A program made the translations under genes and the position numbers. The notes beneath the pieces were generated by a model. It saw nothing but the letters and a program-made list of their open reading frames with translations, searched no databases and was not told the origin of the DNA. From contig JAUBSN010000024.1 in the NCBI GenBank assembly GCA_036704825.1, positions 26,838 through 90,837 on the forward strand: a stretch of DNA of 64,000 nucleotides, written 5' to 3'. The DNA comes from Microcoleus sp036704825. Its GTDB lineage: Bacteria; Cyanobacteriota; Cyanobacteriia; Cyanobacteriales; Microcoleaceae. This document shows, in pieces, positions 19,116 through 26,681 of this stretch (position 1 is its first letter; each line of letters starts with the position of its first letter).

Positions 19116-19347
19116 TCATTGGTAACAAGTTAAGCTAAAAAAGCATTTGTCAATCAGCAATTACGATCGAGATTTACTCGGATTTTGGGCCCAAAACTGA
19201 GATTTGGGGGATCGCGCGATCGTGCGATCGGGTGATATTTATACGTACTCACTCTCAAATCGTGAATTTTCCACTCCTAAAAAACCAGTTTTTTTGAGTA
19301 ATATTACTGATTGACAAATGCAATTAAGTCTTAACTTGTGACCAATG
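19116..19347. mobile_element. MITE family F, 232 bp, long terminal inverted repeats
   Basis: Arms of about 48 bp, at 19117-19164 and about 19297-19347, are imperfect reverse complements; both begin CATTGGT and share ACAAGTTAAG and GCATTTGTCAATCAG. The element is flanked by the 8-bp direct repeat GGTAGGGT (19108-19115 and 19348-19355), which looks like a target-site duplication. It contains no ORF of its own. It lies between wzy and wzx. Confidence 0.65.
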
Positions 19348-19410
19348 GGTAGGGTCGGCAATCTCGCAATATTAGACTGGTCGATCCTATAACAACATAC
19401 CACAACTTGA

Positions 19411-19530
19411 GGGAGCATCTCAATGACAGCAGCCAACCTAGAAATTGGAGTTTTGAGGCTCTCTTGCTGCGAGGTAGGAGGCAAAAGGAAGGAGCCAGAA
19501 GAAGTGTTTTTACAAATATGAGATGCTCCC
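19411..19530. mobile_element. MITE family A, copy 1, with 8-bp target duplication
   Basis: This 120-bp element begins GGGAGCATCTCA and ends TGAGATGCTCCC, a perfect 12-bp terminal inverted repeat. It is flanked by CAACTTGA on both sides (19403-19410 and 19531-19538). It matches the copies at 39731-39864 and 63928 onward at both ends. It has no coding capacity. Confidence 0.9.
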
Positions 19531-19562
19531 CAACTTGACCCACGATCGGCACAATTGTTACT

Positions 19563-20984
19563 TCAATTGAGAGTGCGAGCTAAAGAACGTCTTTGAGGGC
19601 TACTGGCGCTACTGTTAGAACTATTGTTAGCATTATCTATCGCAAGTCGAACCGTCAACATTGCGTAACTCAGCCAAGGATTTGCTATCTCTATAATATA
19701 ACCTTCTGTGATGTTGCTTATAATAATAGACACTAGAAAACAAATAGGTATTCCCGCTTCTTCTAGGTTGCTACGACTCAAATACCGAACTGCGTAAGCT
19801 AAATTGAGCAGCAAGGAAGTCATCATTAAGATTAATCCCGGCCAACCGAAGGCTAACAAGATACCGATCCCGCCATTGTGAGGATTTTTAGGTTGAAATC
19901 CATTAGGAGTATAAATAAAATAAGCAGGAGTACCCGCTCCTAACTTATCTTGTTGAAAAAATCCATCGTATCCGTAGCCAAACCAGGGGCGCTGATTGAC
20001 CGCAGCCATTAACTGCGGCCAGAATTCTGTCCGCCCAGTTAGAGTCAAGTCCTTGCCTAACCCACCTACAATAATATCCTCTAGGTTGTCTACTATAAAA
20101 ACAGTCATAATTATGCTGAGCACAAGGAAACATATAATTGCAGTAAAGGCCCACTGAAAACTTAATTGCTTGAGAAATTTTAGTGACGATACTGCAATTA
20201 TTAATATGATAGTAATTACTAGAGCCGATCCCGATTTATTAGCCCTTACTAGGTAAAATGAAAAGAACATCATTCCCAAAGCAATCCAGCGCTCTTTCTG
20301 AGTTTTAGCTCCTTGAGAATAATGCAAATACCAAAATGCCGTACAGAGAGCTAAAACTCCTCCCAAAGAATTTTTAGATTGGGTTAAGCCAACAAAATCG
20401 CCTGCTCCAGGGGGTTTCATTACAAAACTTGCCAAACCGATTGCCGTGTATCCCCACCGCCAGAAACGAGATAAATCCTCCCATTGATATTGTGCTGCAA
20501 TGTAAAACCCGAAAGCAGTAAATCCTGAGAAAGCTATGCCTGCTCTTAGCGTTTCTTCAGGAACTATAGACCATAAGGTAGACAGCAATGGAAGTAATAT
20601 ATAAAGTAAAAAGAAAGGATTCATTATAAATATTTTGGCAAAAATATCTATATAATTGCTCATAAATATTTTAATTCTAGACATTAAAATAAAGACTACC
20701 CAGGGGTAAAAAAAATAAGGTATTAGTTTTAAGATACCACCTTCGGTATCTTTCAGATTGACAAAATGCAAGTAATTAAAAGGAGGTTGTATCAGAAAGG
20801 GAGAGATAAAAATATAAAGACCAGCAAAGCTTTTTTCTAAAAGTAAACCTATTTTTTTATAGCTAGCAAATTGAAATAATAGTATAGTTGCCATCGCGAA
20901 TATAGCAATTAATATCAAAGTTAATGAAGGACTACCTAAAATCAGCTCTTTGAGCATATTTGGTAGAGACACTGGTTCAGTCAT
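19563..20984 (-). CDS. O-antigen ligase/polymerase family membrane protein (Wzy-like)
   Basis: This 473-residue polytopic membrane protein has about ten or more hydrophobic segments. The large C-terminal loop carries the Wzy_C pattern: LTGRTEFWPQLMAAV, RPWFGYGYDGFF and PHNGGIGILLAFGWPGL. Such proteins polymerise or ligate lipid-linked glycans on the outer face of the membrane. With Wzx and the SLBB/Wzc pair nearby, a polymerase role is the better reading. GAGGAAAG precedes the ATG. It is divergent from the export gene, sharing a 205-bp promoter region. Confidence 0.88.
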   Translation of the reverse strand: MTEPVSLPNMLKELILGSPSLTLILIAIFAMATILLFQFASYKKIGLLLEKSFAGLYIFISPFLIQPPFNYLHFVNLKDTEGGILKLIPYFFYPWVVFILMSRIKIFMSNYIDIFAKIFIMNPFFLLYILLPLLSTLWSIVPEETLRAGIAFSGFTAFGFYIAAQYQWEDLSRFWRWGYTAIGLASFVMKPPGAGDFVGLTQSKNSLGGVLALCTAFWYLHYSQGAKTQKERWIALGMMFFSFYLVRANKSGSALVITIILIIAVSSLKFLKQLSFQWAFTAIICFLVLSIIMTVFIVDNLEDIIVGGLGKDLTLTGRTEFWPQLMAAVNQRPWFGYGYDGFFQQDKLGAGTPAYFIYTPNGFQPKNPHNGGIGILLAFGWPGLILMMTSLLLNLAYAVRYLSRSNLEEAGIPICFLVSIIISNITEGYIIEIANPWLSYAMLTVRLAIDNANNSSNSSASSPQRRSLARTLN

Positions 20985-21189
20985 AACTGCTTTCCTCGAT
21001 CACAAAAAAAATCAAATTATATAGATGTAAAATATAGCCGTTAACCCGCAACCACGCTAACACAGAAATTAGGCATAAAGCAAAAATACAGCATCCTTTT
21101 TTCGGCTATCGCTTAAAATAATGAGCTTTTTGCCCAGCACTAAAAAGGCTACACTTATATAAATCATAGTCAATAAAATTAGGTGGTGT
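20985..21189. promoter_or_regulatory. Shared divergent promoter region, wzy and export gene
   Basis: These 205 bp lie between the outward-facing starts of wzy (minus) and the SLBB export gene (plus), so both promoters should be here. The segment is AT-rich; I could not fix a -10/-35 pair. Confidence 0.45.
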
Positions 21190-22662
21190 ATGGTTAACAC
21201 CCATTTTCCAAGACAGATAGCCCCGTCGGTTGTGGGTGTTGTGTTGTTTGCTTCCACTGTCATCGCTGACGCTAGAAGCACCCCTGCACAACTTCCCATC
21301 CCGCTAGGTGCAGAGCAAGCCCAGACAGTTGCGCCCGTTAGGAGAGCGCCGGAAAGCTATAAACTCGGCGGCGGCGATCGCATCCAAGTAGAAATACTCG
21401 AAGTACCCGAACTCAGCCGCGGCTACGAAGTCCTTTCCGACGGTTCAGTCAACCTGCCCCTGATCGGCTTGGTCTCCGTCCGCGGCCGCACCTTAGTAGA
21501 AGCCACCAACATCATCCGCAACGCCTACCGCCGCGTGCTCAAAGACCCCATAGTCACAGTCAGCCTCGTCGCCGCCCGCCCCCTCAACGTCGGCGTCATC
21601 GGAGAAGTCACCAGGCCCGGAAACTTCACCATTACCCTAACTCCCGGCCCGGGAGCCACGCCGAGTGTCCAGTACCCCACCGTCACCCAAGCGATCAGAC
21701 TTGCAGAAGGCGTCACGGGTGTCGCCGACCTCCGCAACATCCGCGTCCGCCGTCCCCAACGAGACGGTCCCGATCAAGTGCTCAACGTCAACCTGTGGAG
21801 ATTCTTGCAAGAAGGAGACATCTCTCAAGACATCATTTTGCAAGACAGAGACACAATCGTGATTCCCACAGTCGCCAACTTCAACCAAGCAGAAGCTCGT
21901 CAATTTGCGACGGCCAACTTTTCGCCACCCCCAGAAAAACCTCGATCGATCTCCATCGTTGGTCAAGTCACCCGTCCCGGGGCTTACGTCGTGATCGGCG
22001 GCAACACCACAAACGACCTCAGCCGCGAAGGTTTTCCCACCGTGATCCGGGCCATTCAGCTAGCCGGCGGCATCACCTCCGATGCCGACATCCGGCAAAT
22101 TCAAGTTAGGCGCGTCACCAGAAGAGGCGAACAAATTATCCCAGTCAACCTGTGGCAGTTCCTGGAGTCCGGGGACGGCGCCCAAGACACCATCCTTCAG
22201 GAGGGAGACACGATCGTCGTGCCCAAAGCTACGATCGTCAACCCGGCAGAAGCTGGCGTGCTCGCGAACACTAACTTTGCCCCCGTCGGCATTAACGTTT
22301 TTGTAGTAGGAGAACTCAGAACATCCCTCGATCCCTTGAGACTGCCAGCTAATGCCACGCTGAATCAAGCTTTAGTTTCCAGAGGATTTTTTGGGTACGA
22401 GAATACCAGAGCTCGAAGGGATAAAGTTGAGCTAGTCCGCCTGAATAACGACGGTACAGCTACTAAACGGACGATCGAAGTCAATTTAACTCAAGGAATT
22501 AACGAAGAAACCAATCCTCAACTTCGCAACAACGACATGATTATCGTATCTCGCAGGGGTCTGGTCAATTTTGTCGATCGCATGAACGCTGTAATCGGAC
22601 CTGTCGGGCCAGCTACGGGATTGTTAAATTTTATCAACGCTCTCCGATTTTTATTCAGGTAA
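21190..22662 (+). CDS. SLBB-domain polysaccharide export protein (Wza/KpsD-like)
   Basis: The product is 490 residues with an N-terminal signal peptide (hydrophobic IAPSVVGVVLFASTVIA, cleavage near ADA). A Poly_export domain follows (YKLGGGDRIQVEILEVPELSRGYEVLSDGSVNLPLIG), then SLBB repeats that align with each other: LNVGVIGEVTRPGNFTI, SISIVGQVTRPGAYVV and a third one. Homologues form the periplasmic and outer-membrane channel for polysaccharide export. There is no lipobox cysteine, as is usual in cyanobacterial members. It is 120 bp upstream of the Wzc-like kinase and likely in one operon with it. Confidence 0.92.
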   Translation: MVNTHFPRQIAPSVVGVVLFASTVIADARSTPAQLPIPLGAEQAQTVAPVRRAPESYKLGGGDRIQVEILEVPELSRGYEVLSDGSVNLPLIGLVSVRGRTLVEATNIIRNAYRRVLKDPIVTVSLVAARPLNVGVIGEVTRPGNFTITLTPGPGATPSVQYPTVTQAIRLAEGVTGVADLRNIRVRRPQRDGPDQVLNVNLWRFLQEGDISQDIILQDRDTIVIPTVANFNQAEARQFATANFSPPPEKPRSISIVGQVTRPGAYVVIGGNTTNDLSREGFPTVIRAIQLAGGITSDADIRQIQVRRVTRRGEQIIPVNLWQFLESGDGAQDTILQEGDTIVVPKATIVNPAEAGVLANTNFAPVGINVFVVGELRTSLDPLRLPANATLNQALVSRGFFGYENTRARRDKVELVRLNNDGTATKRTIEVNLTQGINEETNPQLRNNDMIIVSRRGLVNFVDRMNAVIGPVGPATGLLNFINALRFLFR

Positions 22663-22782
22663 TAAGGCTGCGAGTGAAGTGGATAATTCATGGCAAAGGC
22701 TAGAATGAACTAAACAATAAGATTACCAAGCCGCAACCTGGCAGATTCAAAAATATCAACCTCAAAAATACCCAGGCTGAAT

Positions 22783-25119
22783 ATGGATAGCAGACAAGAT
22801 TACCAACCCTTCACACCCAAATCGAACGGCAAACTGCCGGAGTTATCTGCTCAGAACTACAGAGATCACTTCGTAGAGGAGAGAGAAGAAGAAAAGCTAG
22901 ACTTGTCCTGGTTGTTAGGCGTCGTGCGCCGCCGCTTCCCGGTCATGGCAGCAGCCACCATTGCTTTGAGCGCCCTGGCAGGAGCAGCGATCGTCGCCAC
23001 TTCTAAAAGCATCACTGTCGAGTATGAAGGCTCATTTTCCCTGTTAGTAGAACCAGCCACGGCTGAAGGTTTGCAATCCAAACAATTAAACAACACCCAA
23101 GCCGCCGACTTAGCAAGAATTAATATAGAAGGAATTAGCTTAGTAGACTACGAAACCCAAATTAGAATTTTGCGTAGCCCCAAATTGATGAAGCCCGTTC
23201 TTGATGAATTGCGAGTCTGGTATCCCAAAATGAACTATACGGAACTGATCTCAAAAATGTCTATCAACCGCGTCAGCTACACGAAAGATGGCAAACAGCA
23301 AGGCACAAAAATTTTACAAGTTCGCTACAAAGATTCAAACCGAAAAAAAATTTACGGCGTCTTGGACAAAATTTCTAAAGCTTATCTAGACTACAGCTTG
23401 CAGCAAAGGCTGATGGGCATTAATCAAGGTATTAAATTTATAGATACAGAGATGCCCAAGCTCCGAGAAAGAGTGGAAGTTCTGCAACTGCAACTCCAAA
23501 GACTGCGGCAGCAGAGCAACTTGTTTGAACCTCAGATAGAGGGAAAATCTCTGTCTGAACAAGTTCAAAGCATTCGGGGCAAGCAAGTAGAAATCAGAGT
23601 GCAGCTAAAAGGGATGCGAAACCTCTACCAAAGCTATGAAAAATTACTCAACGAAAATAATCCCCAGGGGGTGCTGATGACCCAAGGACAAGCTTACGGC
23701 GGACTCTTAGGTCAAATTCAGAGAATAGACTCGGAATTGTCATTAAAATTAGCTCAGTACAGAGAAGACAGTTTGCCTGTTTTAGCGCTGCGAAAAAGTC
23801 GCGAAGAACTGATTTTAACCGCCACTCAACAAGCAAAAGAAGTGGTGATGGGAAATTTAGAGACCCAAATCAAAGAAGTTGAAGCGCGCGATCGCGAAAT
23901 GACCGCTTCGCAAAATGCTCTCAACCAAAAAATTAGAAACTTTTCAGTCACAACCCGACAATACGACAATTTACAGCGGGAACTGCAAGTAGTTACTAAG
24001 AGTTTGTCGGACTTCTTGGCAAAACGAGAAGCCTTGCGGATCGATGCGGCTCAGCAGCAAATCCCCTGGGTGCTGATCAATCCTCCGGAAATTCCGCTAG
24101 ACAAATACGGCAACCCTATAACAGCTACCGTCAAACAAACCAAAAAACAGTTAGCGCTGGCAGTAATTTTAAGCAGTCTGCTGGGCATCGCAGTCGGCTT
24201 GCTGGTAGAGGTACTCAATACTGTGTTCCACACTCCAGAATCACTGAGAATCGCCACAAGATTGCCAATACTGGGGGTGATTCCGTTTACCAAGAAAGTC
24301 AAGCGCAGACCGCCAGCCAGACAGAGGAAACTAACATCGGCTCGATCGAACTCGCAAGTCGAAGTAGTCGAACCGGGCGAAGCTAGACATACTGGTTCGA
24401 TGAGCGGGGGGCCAAGTATTTTGAGTGACTTGGACTATCAATTTTTAGAAGCATTTCGATCGCTGTACACGAACATTCACTTGCTGAGTGCAGGCACGGC
24501 AATTCGATCGCTCTTGGTCGGCTCAGCCGTAGCCGGAGACGGCAAATCTACAGTAGCTTTGCACCTGGCAGCAACAGCAGCAGCAGTCGGGCAGCGAGTA
24601 TTGTTAGTAGATGCAGATTTGCGCTGCCCGCAACTGCACGCTAAGTTAGGACTGCCAAACGTGCGCGGTCTGGGCGATGCCATCTCCACAGATCTCAGCC
24701 TCAACGACGCGATTCAGCGAGCCCCGAACCAAGAAAATTTGTTCGTACTCACTGCAGGTCAAATTCCCCCCGATCCGATCAAGCTTCTGTCTTCCAAAAA
24801 AATGCAGTATCTGATGGAGCAATTTCAAGCATTTTTTGACTTAGTAATTTATGACACCCCGCCACTAGCAGGCTTGGCAGACACCCACTTGATCGCAGCT
24901 CACACAGACGCTACGATTATGGTTGTCCAAATGGGGCAAACAGACCGCTCGCAAGTTCGCAAAGTTTTAGAAGAATTAAAAATTTCTGGAGCTTCCGTCT
25001 TGGGAATCGTTGCTAACGGCTGCAAAAACACCGAGCGCAGCTACCGCCAGCGCCCGGTCGTTTTAGAGACGCTCTACGACCAAAAACTATCGGCTTTAGG
25101 TACGAAAAATCCTAATTAG
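22783..25119 (+). CDS. Wzc-like chain-length determinant with tyrosine-kinase domain
   Basis: The protein is 778 residues. An N-terminal Wzz domain is bounded by membrane segments near residues 48-68 and 455-480, with a coiled-coil periplasmic region between. The C-terminal BY-kinase domain has Walker A GSAVAGDGKST near residue 580, Walker A' LLVDADLR near 608 and Walker B LVIYDTPP near 688. Unlike Wzc of enterobacteria, the C-terminal tail has only a few tyrosines. It would control chain length together with the SLBB channel. A GC-rich hairpin lies just downstream. Confidence 0.92.
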   Translation: MDSRQDYQPFTPKSNGKLPELSAQNYRDHFVEEREEEKLDLSWLLGVVRRRFPVMAAATIALSALAGAAIVATSKSITVEYEGSFSLLVEPATAEGLQSKQLNNTQAADLARINIEGISLVDYETQIRILRSPKLMKPVLDELRVWYPKMNYTELISKMSINRVSYTKDGKQQGTKILQVRYKDSNRKKIYGVLDKISKAYLDYSLQQRLMGINQGIKFIDTEMPKLRERVEVLQLQLQRLRQQSNLFEPQIEGKSLSEQVQSIRGKQVEIRVQLKGMRNLYQSYEKLLNENNPQGVLMTQGQAYGGLLGQIQRIDSELSLKLAQYREDSLPVLALRKSREELILTATQQAKEVVMGNLETQIKEVEARDREMTASQNALNQKIRNFSVTTRQYDNLQRELQVVTKSLSDFLAKREALRIDAAQQQIPWVLINPPEIPLDKYGNPITATVKQTKKQLALAVILSSLLGIAVGLLVEVLNTVFHTPESLRIATRLPILGVIPFTKKVKRRPPARQRKLTSARSNSQVEVVEPGEARHTGSMSGGPSILSDLDYQFLEAFRSLYTNIHLLSAGTAIRSLLVGSAVAGDGKSTVALHLAATAAAVGQRVLLVDADLRCPQLHAKLGLPNVRGLGDAISTDLSLNDAIQRAPNQENLFVLTAGQIPPDPIKLLSSKKMQYLMEQFQAFFDLVIYDTPPLAGLADTHLIAAHTDATIMVVQMGQTDRSQVRKVLEELKISGASVLGIVANGCKNTERSYRQRPVVLETLYDQKLSALGTKNPN

Positions 25120-25441
25120 ACAAATGTCGATCCCGGCGGCCGAGCGCCGCCGTCCTCAACGGTAAACGCACAACCAAGCTATACTCTCATTTTTTGATAA
25201 TAGTACCATTTGAGAAAGAAAATGATAGACTAACGGAAATAGCCTCGCGTGTCAACCGAGATTGCGCGGATCTTTCAATTTGGCGGTAATTACTCAGAAA
25301 ATGATTGAGAAATCAGCAAAAGTGGGTAAACTACATTTAGCAGAGCGCAATCTCAATCAGGAAAAGACACCTTTGAAGGTGAACGTTAGTGTAAACGTTA
25401 ATGAGAACGTTTCAACCCAGAAACTTGGTAGGGATTATTCT
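25120..25441. other. Spacer with a GC-rich hairpin
   Basis: A hairpin with arms CGGCGGC and GCCGCCG lies at 25134-25152, just after the kinase stop. No T-run follows, so it is only a weak terminator candidate. An open frame upstream of the response regulator (from 25262) is low-complexity and lacks family similarity, so the region is treated as noncoding. Confidence 0.45.
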
Positions 25442-25807
25442 ATGAGTACAGTTATGGTTGTTGATGATAGCGTCACTCTGCGGGAGATGATCGCCGACTT
25501 GCTTAAAGGTAGAGGACTCAACGTCACGGTAGCGAGTGATGGCGTAGAAGCTCTAGAGCAAATCAAGGCTAACCGCCCAGATTTAGTCGTTCTGGATATC
25601 GTGATGCCCCGGATGAACGGCTACGAAGTCTGTCGCAGGCTCAAAAGCGACCCTAAAACCCAAAATTTGCCTGTGGTAATGTGTTCTAGCAAAAGCGAAG
25701 AGTTCGATCGCTATTGGGGAATGAAACAAGGAGCCGACGCTTACATCGCCAAGCCATTTCACCCTCAAGAATTGGTCGGCACTATTAAGCAACTGCTGCG
25801 GGGTTGA
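25442..25807 (+). CDS. Single-domain response regulator, PilH/PixH-like
   Basis: The product is 121 residues, only a receiver domain. Acidic pocket D8-D9, phosphoacceptor D52 in LVVLDIVMPRMNG, and K104 in YIAKPF are all present. The segment RLKSDPKTQNLPVVMCSSKSEEFDRYWGMKQGADAY is characteristic of cyanobacterial PilH/PixH regulators of twitching motility and phototaxis. The frame extends up to 25262, but the ATG at 25442 is chosen because AGGG precedes it and the family starts there. No che-like partners are adjacent, so the link to motility is inference. Confidence 0.88.
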   Translation: MSTVMVVDDSVTLREMIADLLKGRGLNVTVASDGVEALEQIKANRPDLVVLDIVMPRMNGYEVCRRLKSDPKTQNLPVVMCSSKSEEFDRYWGMKQGADAYIAKPFHPQELVGTIKQLLRG

Positions 25808-25872
25808 ACTAGAGGAATAGGGACGGGAAACAAATGTCTTGAGTGCTGATTGTTTCTGCTCCCGCAGCCTCT

Positions 25873-26373
25873 CTAAACTACTCGATTGACAATAGTCCAA
25901 ACATCCCCGTCCGATCGCACGTAGGGAACAGAAATACTCTTAAAACCAGTAATAAAAGGCTTGTAATAAACCTGCCAGTAGCTGGGACTAATTTGGTCGG
26001 CGATAGCTTTGAGTTCCTTCACTTCCGCTGCCAGTTCCGCCGCCAGTTCATTAATCCGTTCAGCGTGTCCCCGAGCTAGTAATCTTCCTTCTTCAACTTG
26101 CTGCTCCAGCGGAGTGATTCTTTGCAACTTTACCGACTGCTGCTGTTTCTGAGTCAGTTGAGCAGACAGAGCCGCGATCGCGTCATCTATACCCTTGACT
26201 TCTGCCGACACTTGTGCTGTTTCCCTGGCGTGACGCCGATAAGCATCGGCGATCGCTTGGGGCGAATCACCTGCTGGGACAACACCGGCAATACTAATAA
26301 GCTGCTGGCGTTCTAAGCGCAATTCCTCAATTTGAGAGTAAATTGCCTCTATATCTGTCTGAAGTTTGTCCAC
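25873..26373 (-). CDS. Coiled-coil protein of unknown function
   Basis: The product is 166 residues, starting at a GTG. Most of the length is predicted coiled coil (heptad-like stretches such as LQTDIEAIYSQIEELRLERQQL and AERINELAAELAAEVKELKAIA). The C-terminus (YWQVYYKPFITGFKSISVPYVRSDGDVW) is not coiled coil and may be the functional part. There is no signal peptide or membrane segment. It sits convergent to the PilH-like gene. I do not recognise the family. Confidence 0.65.
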   Translation of the reverse strand: MDKLQTDIEAIYSQIEELRLERQQLISIAGVVPAGDSPQAIADAYRRHARETAQVSAEVKGIDDAIAALSAQLTQKQQQSVKLQRITPLEQQVEEGRLLARGHAERINELAAELAAEVKELKAIADQISPSYWQVYYKPFITGFKSISVPYVRSDGDVWTIVNRVV

Positions 26374-26681
26374 CTAATTACCGCGTGGTTGTTGGATATT
26401 TTAGCATATTAACACAAACCCATCACCTAATCGGCAGAGAAATTGCATATTTTAGGCGGGCTAGAAGCAAAGCCGCACAAACAGAAGTTGAATAGTTTGA
26501 AAAATACAAACTTTTATATGTCTCGGTTGAGCGATTTCCGTTCATATCAAGTCCGGTTAATCAAGTCGTGTTCGGTAAAATCAGCATTATAGATTGGTAG
26601 TGAGGAATGCAAGTACGAGCGAGTTTTACGAGGATTAAAGATGCCACTACAAACACAATTCCCAATTATTAATTAAATTTT
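26374..26681. other. Intergenic region, nothing specific seen
   Basis: These 308 bp separate the coiled-coil gene from the 3' end of the hybrid kinase gene, both on the minus strand. The promoter of the coiled-coil gene should be here. No ORF or strong hairpin was noted. Confidence 0.35.

Noticed and set aside
19239..19552. Two short overlapping ORFs in the wzy-wzx gap
   Set aside because: They are produced by the MITE sequences and have no coding features.
25262..25441. N-terminal extension of the PilH/PixH-like regulator
   Set aside because: The stretch is low-complexity (VNVSVNVNEN) and the receiver domain begins at the ATG at 25442.
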